Positions 45,169-55,861 are shown, numbered from the stretch's first letter. The stretch: DNA of 64,000 bases from Symbiodinium natans (GCA_905221605.1 CAJNDS010002233.1:356501-420500); one strand, 5' to 3'. Notes: generated by a model from the sequence alone, not told the origin. A program made the numbers and translations.

Positions 45169-45861
45169 TCAGTCACACTCATCCTCTGAAGGACATCCGC
45201 AGGCCGTCTTGTTGAAGGTGCCTTTGGGCGAAATGAAACCATACTTATCAGCAAAGTCCTGAAACGTGGGAACCACCTCGGCAAAAGACTTGGGAACTTG
45301 GACTCTATACAATCCGCATTTCACATTGAAGGCCTCCTCAAAGCCCAAGCTCTCATGGCCTGGCAGTTCACGACGCCAAGGCGTTTTTTTGGCTCGGTCC
45401 TGCTTGTACTTGAACATTCCAGCCTTCCACTCCCCCGTCCTTGCCAAACTGCACAGCGTTGACTTACATTCCTCAACCTTTGTACTCACAAACTTTTGCA
45501 TCGAGTCCCACACCGGTCCTTCTTTCTCTGCTTGGCAGAAGGCCACATCACCATACTGAGTAGCCTCCGCAGCACATATATTGTAGACCTGAACCCTATT
45601 CAAGGCCTGCATCCGTTGGAGAGCCACAAACCGATCATACTTCTTGAAGTACATGAAGTACTTCTCACAGTCCTGCAGTGGCACAGCGGTCTGCCAGTAA
45701 ACGCCAACACCATCGAGTCCATCATAGCTTGATGGTGTCAGCTGGAAATTCTCTGGCGCCGGCAGCTTTTGGGAACAGTCCACTTCCTCCTCGCGTTGCA
45801 TGCGCCGAGTTGCGGCAAACTGCACCAGGGACGCAAGCGCTAGGAGCAGGGCGAGAGCCAT
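45169..45861 (-). CDS. 230-aa protein with signal peptide, conserved-looking cysteines, unknown
   Basis: The frame is open further upstream (to 46,011), but the ATG at 45,861 places a classic signal sequence at the N-terminus (MALALLLALASLVQF, then Ala-Ala-Thr-Arg-Arg), so I chose it. The mature part is hydrophilic, ~210 aa, with about ten cysteines (SQK-flanked Cys near 29, then CEKY, NICA, FCQ, EECKSTLC, VKCGLY, and a C-terminal ACGC...EC), which fits a disulfide-bonded secreted or endomembrane protein. Aromatic/charged segments such as KYFMYFKKYDRF are present. No family is recognised. It is intronless and on the same strand as the next gene, 930 bp away, which also has a signal sequence. 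The ordinary codon usage and lack of breaks argue for a real gene. Confidence 0.65.
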   Translation of the reverse strand: MALALLLALASLVQFAATRRMQREEEVDCSQKLPAPENFQLTPSSYDGLDGVGVYWQTAVPLQDCEKYFMYFKKYDRFVALQRMQALNRVQVYNICAAEATQYGDVAFCQAEKEGPVWDSMQKFVSTKVEECKSTLCSLARTGEWKAGMFKYKQDRAKKTPWRRELPGHESLGFEEAFNVKCGLYRVQVPKSFAEVVPTFQDFADKYGFISPKGTFNKTACGCPSEDECD

Positions 45862-46011
45862 GGCTCTGGAAGACGGATGGTGAGTTTGCACAATGGCAAG
45901 CTGATGTTTACAAACCACAAGCGACTGTGCTTGACAAGCACTTGAGACTGAAAGCGACAGAAACCCCAGCTGACTCGCGGCTGAGCAACGCAAGAAGGAG
46001 CAGCTCCTCAT

Positions 46012-46091
46012 CTAGGCCTTCGGTCAAAATTATGGAATGGTCATGACCAATCATATGATCTTCGGTAATTGACAGTGACATCACGAGTAGC

Positions 46092-46142
<51 letters not shown>

Positions 46143-46790
46143 CGTAGTAGCAGCAGCAGTAGTGGTGATGTTCATGAAGCTGGCGGGTAAGCTATATGAA
46201 GTGAGACTTGATAGTCAAAGCATGACCAAAAGATCGACTGTCCTTTGCTGTGACGATCTCATCCACGCATCAAATAGAGCTGGTTGCACCGTGTTTCACG
46301 ATCTTCTCGACGTCCAGATCCGAGAACAAGCAACTGATGACCTCCAATAACCTCCTCCATTTTTGTTGCAACGCGCATGATCGTTGTGGGCCACGTGATA
46401 CTAAATCATACATGAAAAAATGCCGGCAAGGATATCATCTTTCGTATGAATAGAAATGAATTCTATTGATTAAGACTGTTGCGCGGTGGATGGTCAAGAC
46501 TATACATATCATCATTCACCAAAGATTGATAAGATATCATTACGACTGCAATTACCAGCACGTTCAGGGCTCTTACAATCCCGAATTATCACTGTACTCA
46601 TAAGCCCCCAAAGCCCTGCAAGTAGGTTTTAAGTAGGCATAGAATTGGGGTTATAATCAGTACCCGAGCCAGGACTCACAGCTTAACTCGTAGCTTCCGG
46701 AGTCGCTGCAAATGACACTGTTTGTTGTTGCCTGCCGGCGGGCTTCGTGCGTGCCCAAGAAAAAGGCGCAGGCCATGTTTGCGAAGGCAG
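46012..46790. other. Intergenic spacer with TAG microsatellite
   Basis: This spacer lies between the two minus-strand secreted-type genes. It holds a long trinucleotide microsatellite (own entry) and otherwise AT-rich sequence with no gene. Confidence 0.5.
46085..46166 (+). repeat. (AGT)n / (TAG)n trinucleotide microsatellite
   Basis: More than twenty near-perfect AGT units, interrupted only by a CGT and a few AGC units at the ends. It lies about 220 bp upstream of the start codon of the 230-aa gene. Confidence 0.95.
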
Positions 46791-48155
46791 TCAGGTGGCG
46801 TCCTCATCTTCTGCACTCAGCAACCACGCACGCATTCCATCCTCATCATCCTCATCGTCCTGTTGGTCGCGGGCGTCGACGACTCTGTCCCTGGCGCAGG
46901 GAATCGTCCGGCAGCAGGCTTTGTACGTGGTGCCACCCTCTTGGATCTTGGCGACCTTCTGGTAGTTTGGCCTGCCACGGGAACATGGCGCAGATCTTGC
47001 GCCGAGGACCATGCAGCTCGACATGCAATGATGGCCGAAGTCGGGCTCATATCGCCTCTCCTTCTCGTTCCAGGAGCCTGAAAAGATCTTCCAAGTCACG
47101 TTCCTGCCCCCTGGGTGCACGGGCATCTCCATGGTTGGCTCCCCACAGACAGTGTCGCAGGTGTTCTCGCGCTGCCACTTCTCCATCTTGGCCATGAAAG
47201 TCGGAAGGTGTTCCTTGACGTACTCAATCGAGGGAAGCTTTGCGCACTGCCGCTGCAAATCATCTTTGCCCCTTCCATTCGGGTGTTGGATCAGAGCTTT
47301 CTGTTGCAAAGCCATCTGCTGGTACTTCGGGTACTCGGGGTAGGGAATCTGGAGTTGGTACGGCTCGTTGAACTTGCCGTTCTCAATCTTGAAGACATCG
47401 CCGGGGTGGAAGTCACCGGGAAGAAGCTGTCGCACACCTGCTACGTCCTGGCTCGTGACGCTGCCGTCCCGGTTCATCTGCAGCTGGCCATCCCAAACCA
47501 TCACCATGAGGGCAGCAAACTGTGAACAAAACATGTTCTTGAACTTTTCTGTCACCTCGCGAGTAGACTTTGTCCAGGTGCGGTAGAACTTTCCCAGCAA
47601 CGATTCACTCGTGGTGAACATCTTCAGGTAGGCTACTCTTCGAGAATGAAAGCAGGAGGACATCGTAAGAAGCTGATCCATTTCAGCATCGTCCAACTTC
47701 TGCTTCCTCGGTTTGATATAGACGCGGAGGCCTGCCGGCCAACCATGAGTCAACTTGTGGTACATGTCGACGTAGTGAAAGCCCTTCTTCCACTCGGTTG
47801 TCTCCATATCCTCCATGACGTGGTTGCTCACCTCCAGCATCCCAAGGACAGAATTCGCACCGTCAAACTCCGGGATGTAATGCAGCGAACCGTCTCTACC
47901 GGGTTTGGACCAAACTGCCATCCCGACGTGCATCACATCGGCTCGCGTAAAGGACATCTGGATCTGGGAAACCATGTCGGTGGAGAAGAGGAAGACCAAG
48001 TCGCCGGTTTTCAACTGGCGGTATCCCCGCGCAGGGTCATCCCAATAAACGCATCTTGCATCCTGGCATGTATCGACGAACATGTCGCTTAAAGTAGCAT
48101 CATCCAGCATGCGGACACCCTGGGCGACTGCCAGCAAGGCGATGGCCAGAATCAT
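46791..48155 (-). CDS. Secreted permuted papain-fold protein (YiiX/NlpC-P60-like), 454 aa
   Basis: The ATG at 48,155 opens with a short hydrophobic signal-like segment (MILAIALLAVAQG). Residues 51-80 read GDLVFLFSTD...ADVMHVGMAVW. This is the arrangement of permuted NlpC/P60-type (YiiX, LRAT-like) domains: a GDLV strand and a histidine in an HVGM motif (His76). The nucleophile position is met by MFCSQFAALM with Cys210, the usual (Y/F)CSE-type box. Permuted papain folds act as amidases, peptidases or acyltransferases on peptidoglycan or lipids; which applies here is not visible. The C-terminal third is Cys-rich (CDTVCGE, HHCMSSC, ACCRTIPC) and ends in an acidic DDEDDED tail. It is intronless and same-strand with the 230-aa gene downstream. 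Family assignment rests on motifs only. Confidence 0.65.
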   Translation of the reverse strand: MILAIALLAVAQGVRMLDDATLSDMFVDTCQDARCVYWDDPARGYRQLKTGDLVFLFSTDMVSQIQMSFTRADVMHVGMAVWSKPGRDGSLHYIPEFDGANSVLGMLEVSNHVMEDMETTEWKKGFHYVDMYHKLTHGWPAGLRVYIKPRKQKLDDAEMDQLLTMSSCFHSRRVAYLKMFTTSESLLGKFYRTWTKSTREVTEKFKNMFCSQFAALMVMVWDGQLQMNRDGSVTSQDVAGVRQLLPGDFHPGDVFKIENGKFNEPYQLQIPYPEYPKYQQMALQQKALIQHPNGRGKDDLQRQCAKLPSIEYVKEHLPTFMAKMEKWQRENTCDTVCGEPTMEMPVHPGGRNVTWKIFSGSWNEKERRYEPDFGHHCMSSCMVLGARSAPCSRGRPNYQKVAKIQEGGTTYKACCRTIPCARDRVVDARDQQDDEDDEDGMRAWLLSAEDEDAT

Positions 48156-48881
48156 GGATGTAGCTCAGATGTGTTGGAAAGACAACGGTAGCGCGAGGCC
48201 TTCGAATCATAAACCTTTGTGCAATCTGAGCCACATTCGTAGCCATTTCGGGTCTCGACTTTTGGAACGATCGCAGCTTGCCCATACTTTATCGTTTCGA
48301 TGCTACACTATGCTATGACACACTTCTACGGGGAATGATGAACAAAAGGCTTATTCCCTTACCGCTGCAATGGGAGCCTTCCTTGGCCTCTGGAATGCGT
48401 TCACAGTCCCTACGAGGACGAAGGCCTTTTGAGACCGAACGCAAGACTTGCACCCAGGTGGGGTACGGCAGGGCCTCAATAATTAGAATAAGGTCCCTCA
48501 TTTTTACTATAACAATATACATACGTCCAAAACTCTACTCTAATTCTGAATGCCCTTCCAATGCCTTACAGTACCTGTTTTGCGACAGAGGCCCGGGAGA
48601 AGCACGTACACGCAATACAAAGACCAGCTGCATACTGCCCCGGCACATTTTTTTCAACACAAACAATCCAGAAATAAGGTTTTGTGGCATTTACTACGTT
48701 TTCCTCGATGCCAGGATTGAGGTCCTATGCCCCTGCTGCACTTCCCAGCTGCTGAGGCCCTTCAGAAAGCTAGGATTTCCTATGTGATGCCTTACTCGAG
48801 GAGAGAAGTTTTCATTCTTTGTTGAGCTACCCCTTGTGGGCTCTGCCCTGCAAAGAGAGCACGACATTTATAAAGAGGGAC
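48156..48881. other. Spacer, no gene recognised
   Basis: Upstream flank of the papain-fold gene. The sequence is moderately AT-rich and has no recognisable gene or RNA. Confidence 0.4.
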
Positions 48882-49238
48882 TCAGAACACGACGATGATG
48901 ATATCACTGCACAGCTTTCCAACGTCAGTCACCAAGGCACCACCAAGGCCGATCGCACTTGATAAACTCATGCCAGGGTTGGCATTGACAAGGTCACCCA
49001 GTTTTTCCCAATGAGCGCATGGCACATAGCCCCATTGCTGCGAAGCAGTGGCCAAAGAGAAAAGGGGAAAAGCGAACGAAACAAAGTGATGCAAACTCGC
49101 CGGTCGTGACAAGTACCCCAAATGCCTAAAGGCACAGAAAGCACTCAATGGAGAGTCGCAGGCAGGCCAACCAAAATTGCTCGTATCGCCCATCTCACAC
49201 GCATCAATAGCATCTTTCAATTCCTTGCATCCAACCAT
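48882..49238 (-). CDS. Possible small protein or terminal exon, 118 aa
   Basis: The frame begins with ATG at 49,238 but stays open about 75 bases further upstream to a TGA, so this could be an exon whose start lies elsewhere. The sequence has six cysteines in its N-terminal half (KELKDAIDACEMGD, WPACDS, FCAF), a hydrophobic middle (FVSFAFPLFSLATA) and a Gly/Ala-rich hydrophobic end (SSAIGLGGALVTDVG, IIIVVF). Composition is protein-like and unlike the neighbouring shadows. No family is recognised. It is on the same strand as the two genes to its left. Confidence 0.3.
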   Translation of the reverse strand: MVGCKELKDAIDACEMGDTSNFGWPACDSPLSAFCAFRHLGYLSRPASLHHFVSFAFPLFSLATASQQWGYVPCAHWEKLGDLVNANPGMSLSSAIGLGGALVTDVGKLCSDIIIVVF

Positions 49239-50921
49239 TGAAAGCTCCCACCATGGTGGATTGGGACGACAAGGAACGGTGCAGGAGTGGTGGCGTTTAG
49301 CCTTGCAAATTCCTCAAACAAATCTTAAGTAGCGTCCGGCTTCATCCGCCGATCACTACTTATGGTCACGGGGCATCCAGGCAGCGGGAAAACCGAGTCT
49401 CAACACCACTTGGCAGAAAACAAGAAATTTGAAAGGGTGTCTTAACACTGACTAAAAGGTGTCTCCAGCACAAACCCAAAACACAGTGTCCCACCAAAAG
49501 AGTGTCTTTCCAGATCGATCCAAAAATGGTCTCAACACCACTTCGGCAAAAAACATAACTTGGATTTGTTGCCTGATGGCAAAATGGGGGTGCGAAGCAC
49601 TCTCCCGTAGCCTCCAAGAAAAAATTTGTGCAAGAAGCAGAACGGGACCTTACAGTGCAGAATCCATCAGTTGCAAAATCCATGAAACTCGACGTCTCAG
49701 CTGCAGTAAAACAAGCTAAACCAAAACCTCTTGTCTCTGAAGCCGCCAGCGTCAAGCGTCAAACGATTTGCAAATGTATAGAAGCCGCAAGAGTCAAACG
49801 ATTCAAACGATTCACAACACTATAGAACAACAAATATTCAGAAAACATACAAAAGCAAACTCCGAGACAAACAAAGAGCCAGAAAAAAGGTCAGAAAAAA
49901 TACAAAAACTCCGCAAACCAAATCAAAAACAGTTTTTTGTGCTCAAAAAAATTTCAACAATGTAAGCAATGCCATTCCAATCGCAGCCGCAGTCCAAGTC
50001 CACAGCTGAGTACACAGCCCAGTGGCAATGCTTGTGCGTTGGCGCTTCCTTGAGAACAGGTTCCACAAGAGACGAGTTCCGCCACGAATAGCCGAGCGAA
50101 CTCGAGTCAGCTCTTCATGTGTACCAAACAACAAAATATGAGGCAGTTAGGTGGCCGAAGATCGGCGCACCACGTATGTACAATGGAAGACTCCGTTTCT
50201 GTACAATTCACTCATGGCAAAGGACAAGTGTCCTGCAGTCAGCGCAGTGCAGAGAGAAGCACACTCAAGCATTGCAGTGCAACGCACGGCTTTATGCACG
50301 AGAGTGCAGTAAGCTCACTACCCCATCGTGAGACCGAGATGTAGTCCCCACATCGAATGCATCAGGTGTTTTTGATGACATCTTCCCTGCACAGAAGGAC
50401 AGCATAGCATTGTTGCGACAGTGCAGTATCCAGGCTGATATGTGCACTGACGCTCTTGGCTAGCTTGGAATCATCAGTGGCCCATTGCTTGACATGACCT
50501 CCCTGTGCCTCTGATCGTCTGCTGATCAGTCGACCCTGAATGTGGAGTATCACCACAACGCAAGAGGAGAGCACACGTGCAGTAAATAACATTATCGCAG
50601 GTGATGTGCATGAACGACTGGAAGGAGAATCGGGATAATGGTTGTGGACCTTCTGTTTGTGTTGGATCGATGCATGAGTATGTTGACTGAACTCAATATA
50701 AGAAGTTGCGGTGGCTGCTGAAGGGCATAGATGGCGTGTTGGCGCATACGCCAGTGGCCTATGAGACTCTGCAAGTCAGTCACCTCAGGCTTCTGCACTC
50801 GGTCAAGGTTGAATGCACTTCGCGGTTTCTTTGATAGACTTCGTGCTCCCCTGTGAAGCTAGAGTCACTAGCTTTCCAGTGTCCTTGTACAACTTGGGGC
50901 CGAAGACCTGCCACCAGGTGC
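49239..50921. other. Spacer with a dispersed GTGCGAAGCAC-type motif
   Basis: No gene is supported. At 49,569-49,605 a stretch reading TGGCAAAATGGGGGTGCGAAGCACTCTC recurs almost unchanged at 56,407-56,436. A-rich tracts occupy 49,850-49,960. Confidence 0.45.
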
Positions 50922-51006
50922 TCAAGAACATGAGGAAGAAAAAGAAAAAGAAAAAGAACAAGAACAAGAAAAAGAACAAGAACAAGAAAAAGAACAAGAA
51001 AAAGAT
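50922..51006 (+). repeat. Polypurine (GAAAAA/GAACAA)n tract
   Basis: About 85 bases of almost pure A/G with occasional C, made of AAAAAG and AACAAG units. The same kind of tract reappears at 52,600-52,990 on the other side of the minisatellite. Confidence 0.85.
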
Positions 51007-51210
51007 TGTGCCGGCGTAGACCCCAAACAGTGAGGAGGGCCAGAAAAGGAACAAAAAGTACAAAAGTTCGTGGGGGGCCGAACTCGCTTGGGGGTCAAAA
51101 GGACGCCAACCACTGGGGGAGTCCGCTTTGCACGCGAGCTGATGCTCATGATGCTCAACCCCAAAATCGCTACCCCATAATACTAACCCCCGGCACCCAG
51201 CCGCAGGGTT

Positions 51211-51250
51211 GACCCTAAAACCCTAAGGCCCTAAACCCCCCCTAAACCCT
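51211..51250 (+). repeat. Interstitial telomere-like repeat
   Basis: Degenerate CCCTAAA units (ACCCTAAAACCCTAAGG, CCTAAACCC, CCTAAACCC) lie immediately left of the minisatellite array. Confidence 0.7.
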
Positions 51251-51289
51251 GTGTTTTTATTGATCCTGCCCCCAGGTGGTCTCACTGCG

Positions 51290-52555
51290 TGCACCGTTGC
51301 GGTCGGCAACCTAAGTGGCCCCCCCAGAAGAGGCCTGAAGAGGCGAATTCGCGCGAAACCACAGCGGGAGCATCGAAATGCAACGGAATTCGCGCGAAAC
51401 CACAGCGGGGAGCATCGAAACGCAACGGAATTCGCGCGAAACCACAGCGGAAGCGTCGACACCAAGGCCGCGTCCCACCACGCGCGCCGTTGCGTTCGGC
51501 AACCTGAGTAGCCCCCCCCAGAAGATGCCTGAAGAGGCCACGAGAGGCCGGAATTTGCGCAAAACCACAGCGGGAGCATCGAAATGCAACGGAATTCGCG
51601 CGAAAACACAGCGGGAGCATCGAAACGCAACGGAGTTCGCGCGAAACCACAGCGGGAGCGTCGAAACCAAGGCCCCGTCTCACACCGCGCGCCGTTGCGG
51701 TCGGCAACCTAAGTGGCCCCCACAGGAGAGGCCTGAAGAGGCCACGAGAGGCCGGACTTCGCGCCAAACCACAGGGGGAGCATCGAAATGCAATGGAATT
51801 CGCACGAAACCACAGCGCCAGCATCGAAACGCAATGCAATTCACGCGAAACCACAGCGGGAGCGTCGAAACCAAGGACCCGTCCCACCGCGCGCGCCGTT
51901 GCGGTTGGCAACCTAAGTGGCCTTCCCAGAAGAGCAACCTAAGTGGCCCCCCCAGAAGAGGCCTGAAGAGGCCACGAGAGGCCGGAATTCGCACGAAACC
52001 ACAGCGGGAGCATCGAAATGCAACGGAATTCGCGCGAAACCACAGCGGGAGCATCGAAACGCAACGGAATTCGCGCGAAACCACAGCCAGAGCGTCGAAA
52101 CCAAGGACCCGTTGCACCGCGCGCACCGTTGCGGTCGGCAACCTAAGTAGACCCCCCAGAAGACGCCTGAAGCGGCCGCGAGAGGCTGGAATTTGCGCAA
52201 AACCACAGCGGGAGCATCGAAATGCAACGGAATTCGCTGGAGACCACAGCGGCAGCATCGAAACGCAACGGAATTCGCGCGAAACCACAGCGGGAGCGTC
52301 GAAACCAAGGCCCCGTCTCACCGCGCACGCCGTTGCGGTCGGCAACCTAAGTGGCCCCCCCAGAAGAGGCCTGAAGAGGCCACGAGAGGCCGGAATTCGC
52401 GCGAAACCACAGGGGGAGCATCGAAATGCAACGGAATTCGCGCGAAACCACAGCGGGAGCATCGAAACGCAACGGAATTCGCGCGAAACCACAGCGGGAG
52501 CGTCGAAACCAAGGCCCCGTCCCACCGCCGCGCGCGCCGTTGCGGTCAGCAACCA
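51290..52555 (+). repeat. GC-rich minisatellite, ~205-bp higher-order unit with ~42-bp subunits
   Basis: Six higher-order units begin with CGTTGCGGTCGGCAACCTAA near 51,295, 51,488, 51,692, 51,897, 52,127 and 52,331, with a final partial start near 52,538. Spacings are about 193, 204, 205, 230, 204 and 207 bp. The 230-bp unit carries a short internal duplication near 51,930. Each unit holds three ~42-bp subrepeats built on GAATTCGCGCGAAACCACAG. Long open frames on both strands (up to 675 aa across the array and the tract after it) come from the repeat lacking stop codons and differ between units, so I do not call a gene. Confidence 0.93.
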
Positions 52556-52599
52556 ATTTCTTTACTCTGAACGTAAGAACCCCATTGCGCAAGCACTGT

Positions 52600-52990
52600 T
52601 TGGGGAAAAAAGAAAAAGAAAAAGAGAAAGCAAAAGAAAAAGAAAAAGAACAAGAAAAAGAACGAGAAAAATAAAGAAAAAAAAAGAAAAAGATAAAGAA
52701 AAAGAAATAGAAAAAGAAAAGGAAAGAAAAAAAGAAAAAGAACAAGAAAAAGAACAAGAACAAGAACAAGAACAAGAACAAGAAAAAGAGAACAAGAGAA
52801 CAAGAGAACAAGAGAACAAGAGAACAAGAGAACAAGAGAACAAGAGAGCAAGAGAGCAAGAGAACAAGAGAACAAGAGACAAGAGAACAAGAGAACAAGA
52901 GAACAAGAGAACAAGAGAACAAGAGACCAAGAAAACAAGAACACAAGAACACAAGAACACAAGAACACAAGAACACAGGAACAAGAAAAG
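52600..52990 (+). repeat. ~390-bp polypurine tract with 8-bp repeats
   Basis: The first part is (GAAAAA)n-like. From about 52,785 it becomes a tandem AGAACAAG octamer, roughly 15 copies, and from about 52,932 an AACACAAG octamer, about six copies. Pyrimidines other than the regular C are almost absent from the plus strand. Such strand asymmetry is known to favour triplex (H-DNA) formation. Confidence 0.92.
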
Positions 52991-54256
52991 AAAAAGAAAA
53001 AGCCCACCAACTCCGCCCGTGGAGTTCTGGGTTTCCCAGAACAACAAAACAATGTTTTTAATCGGAAACACAACGACTCTGCCGTTCACGGGCAGGCTCG
53101 CCACTTTGGTCCGTTTTGCTGAGACTCTACGGGGGTGGAGGGCCTCCATCACGCAGCAGGAAAGTGATCTTCGCTGTGTTCTCAAGCAGGTCAAGCCGCG
53201 GCCCTGGCACTTGCTGCGGAAATCAGACCTCTTCCCAGCCTCTTCAAAACACTCAAGCTTCCTCACCCCAACCCTTTTAAAAAGAGGTCAAATCCAACCC
53301 AAAGTCAAAAATCACCCACTCGCACTTCTAAACAGATCCAACCCACCCCCAAGTCCATTTAAAAAAACACGGTCACCCACTCCAATCCCTTCAAAGCAGG
53401 GTTAAACCCAGCCAAACCCAGTGAAACATCAAGCTCAACAAAAGCCTCACAGGAAGAAAAAATGAAGCTCACAAAAATGCACCTCAGCAAGAAATTCAAG
53501 CTCTCATCACATAAAGCACACAGCGAGAAAAACGAAGCTACAAAGCACCTCACAAGAAAACAAGAAGCTGCTGCAAGACAGAACTGCTTGTTTTGCGGCC
53601 CGGCCCGAAAAGCGGAATCACTGGGTTTGGAGTGGATCATCGCCTTTGAAGCCTTTCGAAGGGGCGGAAGGGGGTGGAAAGTGAAGGTCTAAAAGTTTCG
53701 AACAGTTGTAACAGCGAATTGGTTGCAGCCATTGGAGGTTTGAGTGAAGGAGTTTTTCCTCAAGAATTGCTCGAAAGAGTTCTAAAAATCAAGCCTGAAA
53801 TGAGAATCCACATGGATTCGAGCAGCGCTCGAGCAATTTCGCTCTTCAAACCTTCGCTTCCTTCAACCATTAACATTCTCATGTACTTCTTCGGAATCTG
53901 GAACTCCGAGCCTTTGGACTTGTTTTCTTCTCCTGTCCTGAACATCTCACTAAACTCGTCAAACGCTTTTGTCCCCACATCGAAGGGGGTTTTCCGTTCC
54001 TTTGTGCTTTACTTTCAAGCCTCGCCGCAGGTTGTTGAAACCACAACAATGTCCAAAACCTTTCTTCATCAGGATTACGCCATCCAGCCCAGAAAGTCAG
54101 AAAGGAAAGCGTGAAAGACCCAACCCACAGCCCTACAAGACTCACACTCAAGCCCTGCACGCTTCTCACTTTTGCATGCTCGCATACTCCGGTCTTGAGC
54201 CAACGTACCAAACAACGTGAAACGCAGTCAAAACTGGTCAAACCTCACGGTGCTTC
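52991..54256. other. Spacer, no gene recognised
   Basis: Composition returns to normal. Open frames are short and have no recognisable motif. A run of CCAAACCCA-type sequence near 53,280-53,420 is locally repetitive. Confidence 0.4.
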
Positions 54257-54378
54257 GGGAAAACACTGGAAAACACTCCCTAGGCTCTAAAAGCTGAGGC
54301 GACCTACTCTCTGCGCCGGGAAGACACTGGAAAACACTCCCTAAGCTCTAAAAGCTGAGGAGACCTACTCTCTACACC
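54257..54378 (+). repeat. 61-bp tandem repeat, two copies
   Basis: Units at 54,257-54,317 and 54,318-54,378 share GGGAAAACACTGG / GGGAAGACACTGG, TCTAAAAGCTGAGG and GACCTACTCTCT with about five differences. They lie at the downstream edge of the copia remnant and may belong to its 3' region. Confidence 0.9.
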
Positions 54379-55530
54379 ACTTCGCAAGCGAGTCCTCTGG
54401 GAAAAACTTAAAAAGACGCTGGCAGCCCAAGGCCCACATAGAACCTTTGGTCTTTACTCCCCCTCTGGGCATTGAGGCTGTCACGGCCCCGTCGAGGTGT
54501 AGGGGTAGCAAAGATTGCACTTGCGCTTGCCCGTAGGCTCGCTGTTGCAAAGTGACGGACAGAAAGCATCCTTGTGGTAACACTGACCATGCCGGGTGAC
54601 ATAGATGTCCTTCGGCAGTGTACCCTTCAGCTCCCGGAGCTGTCTCACCACAAGGCGGTAGTAAGCATACATAAGGAGGTGGCCAACAACCATCCCTGCA
54701 GCTAAGACGAAAAGACAAAGCAGCTGTGGCTCGAGTAGTTTGTTACCGAACCGCTGGATCTTGGCGTTCCACCCTGAATCCTTGGCTCAGAAAAGCAAAA
54801 CGGCTGCAGAGCAGACACGACCTTTTCAAGCTGCTCAAAACAACCCTTCACATAGCTTCAGGAGCATGGTCGCATTTCAGCCCTTCAAGACCCTCGGCAA
54901 CGTCGGCAACCGCTGCATGCGTAGTCACCACTCTCCAACGCTTCGACACAAGTTCCCCGTCATTTCCTCTCAGCCCCGCAGCACAAGCGTCCACACGACA
55001 ATGGTACAAGGTTGCTTCGAGGTTGGAAGAAAACTCTGGGTCTAACCCCAGGACCAGTAAGCGCAGCGGGCTGGCCACTCGATGGCCCAGCCGTGTGTGT
55101 ACCTTGTCAGGCTGACAAAGTTACTCCACAGACGCATGTGGCAGTTCCACAGGCCGTTTAAATAACCCTTGTTGGCGGAACCCTGTTTCTGGAGATGCAT
55201 CCGCTGATACGGGCACCCCCCCGTGCGTGGGGTCGAGAACCATAAGAAGACACAGACTCCGTGTTCGAACACGATAACACCCTTGATCGCAGTAACCGTC
55301 TCCGGTCTTCTCCCGTCATCCCTCTTGGTAACGGTCAAACATTTGGAAACTCCTCTTGAACAACCCGGTGCATGTTGGAGTTGAAAGGCACAGAACTTGA
55401 TCAGAAGCCACTTGTGGCCCTTCTTGAGCCCTACCCTCTTGGCCAAGGATACCCACTCCCCTTGCAACACAACCCCTTCAGAAGACCTACAGCACACGCA
55501 GACCCTTTTCTTAGCTGAACTTTCTTGAGC

Positions 55531-55670
55531 CCCAAGCTGGCCATGCGGCGAAGTGTAGTGGAACCATCCAAACTCTTTGTAAAGATGTCGGCGGGATTGT
55601 TCTTGCCTCTAACGGGCTTGACCACAATGGATCCCAACTGAACTTTATGCTGAATGAAGCCCGCCCTCAG
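55531..55670 (-). pseudogene. copia RNase H C-terminal remnant
   Basis: The frame reads RHIDLRAGFIQHKV, then GSIVVKPVRG, then NNPADIFTKSL and LRRMASLGLKKVQL. This is the highly characteristic end of copia ribonuclease H, with the ADIFTK motif intact. It is cut off from the upstream part by a frameshift near 55,670. Confidence 0.8.
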
Positions 55671-55861
55671 ATCGATGTGTCTTATTTCTTAGCCCTTCCA
55701 TCTTAGAGATGTTTATTGCGGCCTTACTGTTGCAATAAATGGTGGGCACATACTGACTCCTCAGGCTGGAGGCCAGTTACGTGTACCAAACATCCTCTTC
55801 ACTTTTAAGCGCTCTTTATACAGATTCCGAAGGTTCGGCGGCACTCCTTTGCGCCCTTAAG

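Noticed and set aside
45862-46011. 50-residue N-terminal extension of the 230-aa gene
   Set aside because: Starting at the internal ATG (45,861) puts a signal sequence exactly at the N-terminus; the extension would bury it.
48235-48251. CGTAGCCATTTCGG resembling the dinoflagellate spliced leader
   Set aside because: The match to the leader breaks down after about 13 bases and the site is on the plus strand, facing away from the nearby minus-strand genes; likely chance.
51282-53266. Several 200-290-aa minus-strand frames rich in Phe/Ser/Leu
   Set aside because: They are the reverse of the same minisatellite and polypurine tract; the composition reflects TTC/CTC/TTG runs.
51378-53405. 675-aa plus-strand open frame across the minisatellite and purine tract
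   Set aside because: The frame follows a ~205-bp repeat whose units change frame, and then a tract without T that cannot form stops. The peptide is pure repeat and the opposite strand is open too.
55042-55497. 151-aa minus-strand frame downstream of the copia RNase H
   Set aside because: It overlaps the end of the copia pol remnant in another frame and has no recognisable motif.
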